Below, in pieces: positions 1 through 10,400 of a DNA stretch of 64,000 bases. Within the stretch, counting starts at the first letter, position 1. Every line of letters begins with the position of its first letter. The stretch is from Craspedostauros australis (taxonomy: Eukaryota > Bacillariophyta > Bacillariophyceae > Mastogloiales > Achnanthaceae): positions 186,001-250,000 of the forward strand of contig JAMXDE010000042.1 in the NCBI GenBank assembly GCA_026770025.1, given 5' to 3'. Both the position numbers and the translations under genes were made by a program. The notes beneath the pieces are model-generated. The model did not search any database. It saw only the letters and a program-made list of their open reading frames with translations, and was not told the origin of the DNA.

Positions 1-331
1 ATCGTGTGATCGTACTACTAGCAACATCGTGAGAAGACATAATTCACAACACGGGGTATCGCGGTGTTTTGTTCATTGACTTTTGCAAATCTTCTTCACG
101 CAGTAACACGCACATTTGTCGTGTTGTCTCCGTGTTAATTTTACTTGCAATTGCATGAGATCATGTCATGCCCCTTTCATGCTCACAGTTCTCAAGAAAC
201 TATCTTGTGAGCTCGCCCGCATTCTACTACTCATACGAATAATACAGTAAACAAACACTCTCCTCACCAACAACAACGATCTGATCACTCTACGTTTCGG
301 TGCGGAATCCCATCCTTGATTTCGTTCTAAC
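1..331. other. Unassigned sequence left of the Copia-C remnant
   Basis: I see no supported gene, repeat or RNA here. The Copia reading frame to the right begins abruptly near 332 in the middle of the reverse transcriptase, so a truncation breakpoint of that element lies at about 330. Nothing in this stretch looks like upstream Copia pol sequence. Confidence 0.4.
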
Positions 332-1579
332 ATGCGCAAAGCTCTGTACGGGTTGAAGTCCTCTGGAGCAGCATTTCGGGCCAAATTGGCAGGTGTACTT
401 CATGACAGCTCATTCCGATCATCGAAGGCTGATCCAGACGTATGGCTACGAGCGGCTACCAAACCCGACGGTTTCGAATACTACAAGATCGTGCTTTGCT
501 ATGTTGACGACGTGATGGCGATGAGCCATAAGCCCAGAGAGGTCATCGATGGCGTTGCTTCTGTCTTCAAATTGAAAGGGGACAAGGTTGAGCCACCAGG
601 CATGTATCTTGGTGCATCACTCAGTCAGAAGAGCAATGAACATGGCACGCGGTGTTGGAGTGTGTCATCGGAGAAATACTGCAAGGCAGCCATCGAGAAC
701 GTCGAGGAGAAGCTGGACAAGCAAGGACTACGACTACCATCAGGATGCCGGACACCATTCACTTGCAGCTACCATCCAGCAGAAGATGAGATGCCAGAAC
801 TCAAATCAGACGGATTGCGGCGGTTCCAGGAGCTGATCGGAGTGCTGCGATGGGCAATTGAGATTGGCAGAGTCGAAATCTTGCTGGAAGTGTCACTGCT
901 GTCATCCCACCTCGCCATGCCACGGGTCGGACATCTTGAGCAGGCTTACCACATCTTCGGATACCTGAAGAACACTTCGCGACGAACGATGCTGATGGAC
1001 CCTGATCACCCTAGGATATCAGAAGACCGCTTCCAGTCATTTGAATGGGAGGACTTCTACCACGACGCTGAGGAAGCCATGCCAATGGACATGCCAGAGC
1101 CCAGAGGCAACACAGCATCGACACATTGCTTCGTGGATGCCAACCACGCAGCTGACAAGGCGACAAGGCGATCGCAAACGGGGATACTACTCTTCCTGAA
1201 TCGTGCACCGGTTCTATGGTACAGCAAGAGGCAGAACTCGGTGGAGACCTCTACCTTTGGGTCAGAGTTCACTGCGATGAGGCTCGCAGTGGAGATGGTG
1301 TCATCGCTTCGATACAAGCTGCGCATGTTTGGGGTACCTATCGAGGGACCGACGAATACGTTCTGCGACAACGAGGCAGTCTTCAAGAATGCATCAACAC
1401 CCCACTCGACACTGTCGAAGAAGCACCACAGCATCTCCTACCACCGATGCCGAGAGGCTGTTGCCAGCGGTGTCATTCGCATAGCGAAAGAGGATACCAT
1501 GACAAACCTGGCGGACATATTCACGAAGACAATGGCAGCCCCGAAGCGTGAGATGCTGCTTGGTCGATTCTTGTACTAA
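332..1579 (+). pseudogene. Copia-C: 5'-truncated Ty1/copia pol (RT C-terminal half plus RNase H)
   Basis: An open frame of 415 aa with the second half of a Ty1/copia reverse transcriptase followed by RNase H. Visible motifs are KALYGLKSSGA, the catalytic YVDD box at about 499-510, and in RNase H the CFVDANHAAD acidic box (about 1129), an ETSTFGSEF box, a CDNEA box and a C-terminal NLADIFTK box. Gag, protease, integrase and the first RT motifs are missing, so this is a remnant even though the frame is open. The sequence is closer to Copia-A in this window (same KALYGL..SGA and SETATYGSEF-type boxes) than to Copia-B, which suggests the same CoDi-like lineage. No flanking LTR was identified. Its last 150 bp recur in copy 2 at 36,386-36,535. 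Confidence 0.85.
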
Positions 1580-1593
1580 CGAGATAGCCAACA

Positions 1594-1713
1594 GAGTCAC
1601 ATACAGAATCGCGCACAGAATCGCGCACAGAGTCGCACACAGAGTCGCACACAGAGTCGCACACAGAGTCGCACACAGAGTCGCATACAGAGTCGCGCAC
1701 AGAGTCGCAAACC
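1594..1713. repeat. 12-bp minisatellite, copy 1 (about 10 units)
   Basis: Ten adjacent 12-bp units of consensus GAGTCGCACACA with small variants (GAATCGCGCACA, GAGTCGCATACA, GAGTCGCAAACC), starting 14 bp after the Copia-C stop codon. Both strands happen to lack stops, giving artificial RVAH and CDSV/CATL repeat peptides. I do not regard it as coding. The array has the same length and order in copy 2. Confidence 0.9.
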
Positions 1714-3294
<1,581 letters not shown>

Positions 3295-6200
3295 ATGCGC
3301 TCCCACGCTCCCCCCACCACGACACTCATGGCAACGATGACGATGATGGTCATCATGGTGATGACGATGATGGCGATGGAAGTCAGATCCGTGGCGGCAT
3401 TCACTGCTCCATGCCCTTGGCTACCGCGCCTGTCGTCAATGCCATCGCACTCTCTTCTCTCTCAACAACAGCTGCGATGTGGGTCCAGCTCTCGTCTCCG
3501 TGCAGACGGCAACAACAACTCGGAAGCAGAAGAACCAGCCGCTGGCGAGCCCACATTGGCAGAAGTGCCGACGGATCCAGCCCAGTACGCAGACCTCTTC
3601 AACAATGATGACTTCTGGGACGCGAATTTGGACGAGGAAGGTGTCAAGGAGATGCTGGACAAGCACTTCAAGATATCTGCTCCGAATGATGGCTTCTGGA
3701 CAAGCGTGATTTTTTCCAGGGAAGACATCGTCGATGCCGCAAAAAGAGAAGGCAGCAATGAGGGCGCGTTGAAGAGTACAGCATCTGTCATCCAACGTCT
3801 AATTCCCAACGATGTCACAGCCATATGGATCATGGGCGAAAATCACGACCCGAAGCACAGAGAGAAAGTCTTGGTTGCCGTCAAAAGATCGCTGGTGGTT
3901 GCCAGTAAAGATAGACCGACAACCCTCCGTGATTCGATCTTGATGATATTGGGAATCGTCCATGACTCCCAGAAGAAGAAGTCATTCGGCATGCTCCGCG
4001 TAGGCGAAGACGAATCAACATTCTTCTTTGGTGAAGCCAAATTTCGACACAAAGGCAACTTTAGACAGCAACCAACTAAGGTGTTTCTGAAGCCGCTGAA
4101 GCTTGGCGCGAACCGCGACAGGGTGGCGATTTTCCACACCGAAAGTGGAAGCGGCAAGACTGTCGAGCTGGCTGCAAGCGCTCATCTGAGAGATGCCGTG
4201 ATCAGCATCGTGGAGATCATCGATGTAGACATACGGACGAAAGAATCAGGCGATCAACGGTACAACGAGGCCTATGAAAGCTTGAAGAGCCGTTTGAAAC
4301 GTGACGTGAAGTCGAAGCCCATCGCCTTCCAAACCATCATCAAAGAAATGAATGCTTGGGCGGAACCGACTGCAGATGGGGCCCAGGGAGACCCCGGCTC
4401 CATCCGAATCGTGTACTGTCTCGACGAAGCATCCGGATGTCCAAACCTCGTGCGGGAAATCATCCGAAATTACAGTCGACTCGGTGATGAGATGGGAAAG
4501 TACATTGCGAACGGATGCGATGGCACAATTGAGACTACCAGCCGAGATATCCAAGTTGTGTTTTCTGTTGCAGGCACAGGAACGCATGGAAACGTCGTCG
4601 GAAGCTTGGGTGCAAACTACCGAAGTCTTGAGCCAAGTGGCCGAAAGGTTGACAAAGAAGTCTACGAAGCACTCGTTTCGGAGTATGACAAGGGTGATGC
4701 CAGATACCAGAAAATTCCATCACAGGAAGACCTGGTGAAATCCACAGCCCTTCTTGGGATCGTTGGAACACACAACGCAAGGATGGCATCCATCTTGATC
4801 GATCAGCTCTTCCATTCGCCATTCTCGTACACCCATCCACACGAAAGAGCCAAGCTCATGTCGTTGGTCTTCCAGAAGTTCATCGGGTGCAATGCAATGG
4901 CATCGCTGTGGAATTACTCCCCCGCAAACACTGATAAAGAACTGGCTTGCACAAAGACGCGCATGTTGGTATCGGGACAGTCACTTGCCACTTTTCTCTT
5001 TCCGCAACCCTTCACACTACCATCCAAGGATGACGAAGCGGCAGAAAAGGTACGAACACTCAACTACGGCATCAGATTCGATGACGACGAAGATCCCGAC
5101 GCCAATATTTATGACGACGAGCCAACATCGATGTACTACCTTGTGCGGAGATACGGATTGGTAGCTCCCAACGATTTTCGTCATAGCAGCAGCAAGGATC
5201 GCACTCTGGACCAGCCGTTCGAAGTGAGCGAGGCAATGCAACTACTCTGTGTCTGGCTCATGCATGGCGGCACGCGATTGGCAGACGGCGAAACGCGGTT
5301 GGGAACAGCTCCGCACGCTTTCGAGGTGTTGTCGACTCAGCTCGTCAGTTGTACTATTTCAGCAGCCATGACAGTGGCATTGGAAGACCGGCCAGACGCT
5401 CATCACATCTTGAAGAAGGCTCTCGGGATGTTCCTGAGAGAAGGCACTGTCGACGGTAAAGGTGAGCATGGGACTCCACATGTGGATCCGGAGATCGAAG
5501 AAGCGTGGGCAGCACTTGAGGATGTGATCCCCGTGTCGGTAGACTACGATCTTGCGTTCAACGGCATGTACTACCACAAATCTGAAATGAAGCTGAGGCA
5601 AGAGAAGGAGAAAGATACAATGTCAGACTCAGACTCGGAGCCAGAGCAAATCAATACGGTTTGGCAGAACATACCGACGATGGAAGTCGACCGAGACGGG
5701 GATTTGGACCTGACGGACTTGGAAAACAGGCGAGATTTCAACGCTGCAGAGGTGGTGTCAGGCAACACGGAAACGACTCTTGTCATGGACCGGGATCTGT
5801 TGGAAGGACTGATGCAAATGAAAGGTAAGAACACTGCAGCACAACGTTTCAGCCCAGCTCTTGCGTGCGTGACAGAAGGCAGGTGCAACTTGGCAGATGG
5901 GATCGTCGCCTTTGTTGGTGCGAAGCGCAACAAAAATGGCGAGCTGGTTGACTATGCGCTCTACACCATCTTCATCCAATCCGAGGATCATTTTGGAGAT
6001 TCCGACATTGACACTGCAGGTATTCGCGACAAGAAGAACAGGGTCGATCAGGAGGTGCTGGATATTCCGTTTGGGAATACCCGACTGTACTGTGTGGCCA
6101 GTCGATCGGAAGCGTTGTCAACGAACATGCTGGAGATCAGTGAAACCGACGAAGCCAACAACGAAGAATTGAATGGCGACGAAGTCAAAGATGGCATCCA

Positions 6201-6378
6201 GAACGAACAAACGAACAACAAGGCGAAGAACACGAGAATGCCGTTTGTTTCATATCCAACTGATGAAGGCATGATGCTGCCAAATGTGATGTTGGCCCTT
6301 GATCAACTTCGCAATCAGCAGCAGAAGTTGGATGACAACGCAGTGATGTTGAAATTCTCCAACAGCGAAGATGAGTGA
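3295..6378 (+). CDS. Crinkler/RHS-like P-loop NTPase with secretory/plastid leader, paralog 1
   Basis: 1027 aa, ATG in good context (AACC before ATG). Residues 1-45 form a Met-rich hydrophobic signal peptide ending in VAAF-TAP, close to the diatom ASA-FAP plastid-entry motif, so ER/plastid targeting is predicted. Residues 279-290 hold a P-loop (ESGSGKT, K288/T289; the usual first Gly/Ala is Thr). Residues 372-378 hold a Walker B strand ending L-D377-E378-A, followed by a sensor-like strand VVFSVAGTGTH near 425. This layout (P-loop, DEA box, FS-x-G-T strand) resembles the NTPase core of Crinkler and trypanosome RHS proteins. The C-terminal part (about 850-960) has D868, D886 and a Q895-S-E897 strand that could be a PD-(D/E)XK-like fold lacking its lysine here. 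A charged stretch near 785-805 is a probable linker. Copia-A is inserted 370 bp downstream. Exact family is unproven; any plastid AAA-type NTPase is an alternative. Confidence 0.75.
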   Translation: MRSHAPPTTTLMATMTMMVIMVMTMMAMEVRSVAAFTAPCPWLPRLSSMPSHSLLSQQQLRCGSSSRLRADGNNNSEAEEPAAGEPTLAEVPTDPAQYADLFNNDDFWDANLDEEGVKEMLDKHFKISAPNDGFWTSVIFSREDIVDAAKREGSNEGALKSTASVIQRLIPNDVTAIWIMGENHDPKHREKVLVAVKRSLVVASKDRPTTLRDSILMILGIVHDSQKKKSFGMLRVGEDESTFFFGEAKFRHKGNFRQQPTKVFLKPLKLGANRDRVAIFHTESGSGKTVELAASAHLRDAVISIVEIIDVDIRTKESGDQRYNEAYESLKSRLKRDVKSKPIAFQTIIKEMNAWAEPTADGAQGDPGSIRIVYCLDEASGCPNLVREIIRNYSRLGDEMGKYIANGCDGTIETTSRDIQVVFSVAGTGTHGNVVGSLGANYRSLEPSGRKVDKEVYEALVSEYDKGDARYQKIPSQEDLVKSTALLGIVGTHNARMASILIDQLFHSPFSYTHPHERAKLMSLVFQKFIGCNAMASLWNYSPANTDKELACTKTRMLVSGQSLATFLFPQPFTLPSKDDEAAEKVRTLNYGIRFDDDEDPDANIYDDEPTSMYYLVRRYGLVAPNDFRHSSSKDRTLDQPFEVSEAMQLLCVWLMHGGTRLADGETRLGTAPHAFEVLSTQLVSCTISAAMTVALEDRPDAHHILKKALGMFLREGTVDGKGEHGTPHVDPEIEEAWAALEDVIPVSVDYDLAFNGMYYHKSEMKLRQEKEKDTMSDSDSEPEQINTVWQNIPTMEVDRDGDLDLTDLENRRDFNAAEVVSGNTETTLVMDRDLLEGLMQMKGKNTAAQRFSPALACVTEGRCNLADGIVAFVGAKRNKNGELVDYALYTIFIQSEDHFGDSDIDTAGIRDKKNRVDQEVLDIPFGNTRLYCVASRSEALSTNMLEISETDEANNEELNGDEVKDGIQNEQTNNKAKNTRMPFVSYPTDEGMMLPNVMLALDQLRNQQQKLDDNAVMLKFSNSEDE

Positions 6379-6748
6379 TGAGGCGGTGGTGGTACTACCA
6401 ACGGACGAGATGACAATGATGCAGGATGGATTCAATCTCCACTTCATCCTTATGACTATGTCGAACTATCTAGCAATAGCGTATTCCAATGCTGATCTTG
6501 ATCTGATTGTTGATACTGTGCATGGTAACTGGTGTGTCTTCATGATGGGTAGATTGACATCTGGTGGATGGTGTTTCTTTGCCTGTGCTGTCGGATCTTG
6601 CCTCATGCGATACAAGGTTCGGTCCTGCTCAAGCTCCAACCCTGGTCTCTTGTTTCATTGCCGTCTGATCAGAGTGGGTGATGCCTCTCATGCCAGCCAA
6701 CGAACCGAATCGTGGGATGTGGAACGATCCTCATCACTCTTCCCTTTG
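6379..6748. other. 3' flank of paralog 1, up to the Copia-A insertion
   Basis: 370 bp that should contain the 3' UTR and terminator of the NTPase gene. No coding potential is supported; a 150-aa frame from 6,371 is a by-product. Nearly identical to 40,585-40,954 in copy 2. It ends at the left target duplication (CTTTG) of Copia-A. Confidence 0.5.
6744..6748. repeat. Copia-A target site duplication, left (CTTTG)
   Basis: CTTTG lies directly before the left LTR and again directly after the right LTR at 13,469-13,473. Copy 2 has one CTTTG at 40,950-40,954, the unoccupied site. Confidence 0.9.
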
Positions 6749-7274
6749 TGTTATCTCGTTATCGTACACAGCAAAATCACACGAGTCCTTCAAGAGAGAT
6801 CAAGTCTTTCAGGACGAGGGTGACAAGCTGGTGAGTGAAGACACTGTTTGGGTTGAGTGACTTCTGGGTCTATGTTATCTTCATTGAGTTGTATCTCATG
6901 TTGCTGTCTTCAAGGTCAGCTCTCGGTCATTGCACCTCTGCGATCTTGTTCTGATGTGGAGATGACCCATGATGTGGCGATGATGTCTTCTGTGTCGACG
7001 TCACTCATCACCGTTCCATGGCTCTGTCGATTCCACATTCCATTGATGATGCTTGAGGTCGTCGAGTGTGTTGTCATTTCAGGTTTAGTTGGGAAATATA
7101 TCAGGTCGGATTGGACATCACATGTTTTCCGGGTGGTGGCCAGACCGAATCTCTGATGTTCCCTAGTGTGTCCCTCATGCCGAAAATCATGTGTCTGAGG
7201 AAAGCATCGTTTCAGCACATACAAGGACAGACTAATCAGAAAACGAATCAGGTGAATAAAGCGTTGTGCTAATA
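6749..7274 (-). repeat. Copia-A LTR, left (3' LTR of the element)
   Basis: 526 bp. Differs from the right LTR by about three substitutions (AGCAAAATC/AGCGAAATC, GATGTGG/GATATGG, GCGTTG/GCATTG). Carries the sequence TGTCGACGTCA at 6,993-7,003, which reads TGACGTCGACA in the sense of the element, a bZIP/CRE-type TGACGTC site. Confidence 0.95.
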
Positions 7275-7464
7275 CTCCCCGAAACGTATCTTTTCGCAGT
7301 CACTTGTTGTGGTTGGGATCGGTGTTGCCCTTCCAGAACAACAGTGGTTGGATGAGGTCCCAGAAAACCGATCGTGGAAGGAATTTCGTGAGGATGTCGG
7401 CGATGTTCTGGTTTCCCTTGATCTTGATGAAGTACATCGTCCCAGCGGCGATGGCCGATCGGAC

Positions 7465-10400
7465 TCAGTGGTAGGCCAGTGCGTTGTGTCTCTTGGATAG
7501 TACACTGGTGGGGATGGTGGAGGATGTGACTACGCTCTGGTTGTCACCAAAGAGCCAGCTCGGGCCGTCCACAGGTAATCCCATTTCGCACAGCATCAGG
7601 CGGATGGATAGGATCTGTTCTGTTGCCAACCGTGCTGCCACGAATTCTGATCCGTAGGTGGCCGTCTCCACGGTGGACTGTCGCTTCGAGAACCATTCGA
7701 TGGGAGTTTGGTTTATGAGATGTACGATACCGGTTGCTGATTTCCCAGTCACCTTGCAGTGCATGAGATTCGCATCAACAAAAGTCGTGGTACGTACAGG
7801 TTTGCCTTTGGCTGTTGGTGCATCTGCTGGCAGCTCCTCTCGGTTGGGTCCGTACACAGAGTACATCCATTCGTGCTGCGGGATGTCGTAGTGTTCTTCA
7901 TGGTTGGGGATTCCGGTTCGGAAGCGGATGGAGGCGTCTGGGTATTTACGAAGGTACCTGTAGATGCGTTTCACTCTGTCCATGTGTCCTGCTCTTGGTG
8001 ATGCACGGAAACGGGAGAGAGTCATGACCGCCACATGTATGTCGATCCTTCCCAGAGACACACACCATTGGAGGGCTCCGATCAACGACATGTACTTGGT
8101 TCGATCGATCTCCCCGAGCTCGGGTGTCGTATCGAGCTCAGGACTGTCGTCCTTGTCCATGGGGCAGCTGGTCTTGTTGGGTGGTCCGTCGAACATCTGT
8201 TTGTAGTTCGTGAGCATGCGTTTGATGTAGGAACGCGCACTGATCTTCATTGTGCCGTCGCTGTCTCTTCCGAAGTCTGCTCCTAGATGGTAGGAGATAG
8301 GGCCAACACCCTTGAGCTTGTAGCCATACTGCGAAGTGAGAGTGTCGAAGAAGGAGCGTGGGTCAGACATGACTGCCATGAGATCGTCCACGTATACACA
8401 TACGTATTCCCAGTGCGGACCTGCATCACGCATCCATACATCAGGGTCAGACCTGCACTGCTGGAAGCCCATGTCTCGGAGGGTATCTGCCAGCGCTTCG
8501 TGGAAGCGAGCTCCGGATGTCCGGAGGCCGTAGAGCGCCTTGACAATCGTGAGCATGTGGCCTGCGTGCTCCCCGAACTCGTCGCCGGCTACGAAGCAGA
8601 TCTTCTCCTTCGTGTATGCCTCCAGGTAGGTGTTTCCAATGTCGCCGACCATGGTCTTGAGTCCGTTCAGTTCGCCAGCGAGTAGGGCGATTCGGAGTGA
8701 CTGCAAGCTGACAACTCCGGCGTAGGAGGAGTCCTTGCATGGATCCGTCAGGTGTCCGCCAGCCACACATCGTGCTCGGTGTCGGAGGTCGTGCTTGACC
8801 GCATAGACCCATTGCAGTCGGATCTGTTGGTATCCGTCTGGAATGGTCTTGGTCTTGCCGAGCGATCGGAATGTCTCATATCCGAAGAGCTGTTCCATCT
8901 CGGTACGTTCTGCATCCGCCCAGAGCGTGTTGCCGTTGCGTTTGTCGAGGCGTACAGCTTCTTGGTGATTGCGTGGTACCTGGACACCAAACTGGTAGAT
9001 GGGTGCGTTGGTGTGCTTCTTGGTCTTGTTGATGGAGGTCTTGCGCTCCATTCGAGCCTGTCGGTCAGAGAGCTTCTTCAGCCGTTTCCATCCAGGCTGA
9101 TCGAGCAATCCGTTCTTTCGGCCGTAGGCCGCACATGATACAGGATCATCTTGCAACATGGTGGATAGTGTTTCGGATGTTGTTGATCCGTCATCCCATT
9201 GTACAATGACATTGTATCGGGACCCTTTGTAGGTCTTGACGTTCGGAGCGAGAGGTCCTTCGTGGCCGATGATGCCTTGGAATCCCCATACTCCGTCTTC
9301 GTTGTCTTCGTTGCGTTCGAGCTGCTGTTCGATGATGTCGGACAGCTGGATGTAGGAGATGAGTTCGTTGGTGGCTCCATCGTCGAAGGCGAGCAACATC
9401 TTGATTCGCTGGTGGTTCGCAGCATCTGCATCGTTGACGCGTTGGATGACTTCGGCCTTGACTCTCTGTCCATCACGGTCGTACAGGAAGGTCTTGCCGA
9501 TGAGATCCTCTGGTGTGAATCGAGGGATGGAGACTCTTGCCATGTCCGCCGTTCCAGGATCGGACTCCGCAGAAGCGAAAAGAACGGCGTCGCCGAGGGA
9601 ATGGACAACTGGTTGCATTCCATCAGGCACTGGGACGTCGTCGTCAAGCTCCCCATCATCAGGTGGGTTCGTGTCCAAGCCGTCTTCCTCCCCAACGTCG
9701 GCCAGGGGAAAGTCGACACGCAGGTTGCGGGAGCCGTGCTCGTCGGCTGCACGGATCGAGGATCGAGGGAGGAGTTGTTGGGTGTCATCGTCCAACACCC
9801 AGAAGGTGAGTTCGTCACCTTTGTGGAGGCAGGGTCCGGCCCACCTCCCCTTTCGCTCCTTGGACTGGCTGGGAAAGCCAGGTTTCTCCACGCGGTAGTA
9901 CACCGGTTGCCACCATCGGTAGGCAAGGAACTTGCTCACATCGGGACGGTGTCCGTAGGCTGCCTGCATCGGCGTGACGTTACCTGCCGTGCGCTGAGCC
10001 AAGTGGTTGAATAGCACAATGACATACATGGTGCAGATGAGCCAGAAGCGAGCAGGTGTGCCCGTCCTATCCATGATGCCGTTCGTCATGCGCTTGATGT
10101 CTTGGATACGCCTCTCTGCGGCGTTCTGGTGCTGGTGCTCCGGCTCGCTCTGATGGTCAGCGATGGAGTACTGTCGGAGGATGTCTTGCACCTTGAATCC
10201 GATCTCGGGTTTCGCGTTATCGGACATCAGGAGGTCAGGAGCTCCGTGACGCCGGATGAAGTCTTGGAGAGTGGAAGCGACTTGCTTCTCCGATGTCATG
10301 GGGAATCCTGCGGTGAAGCGAGAATCCACGGCCACGTATACTTGCATCATCGTGCTGCCACCGTGGCCTGGCACACCATCGTCGTGAGCGGGTGTGTCAG

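Noticed and set aside
1594-1713. CRISPR-like array
   Set aside because: Units are contiguous 12-bp repeats without spacers, in a eukaryotic context.
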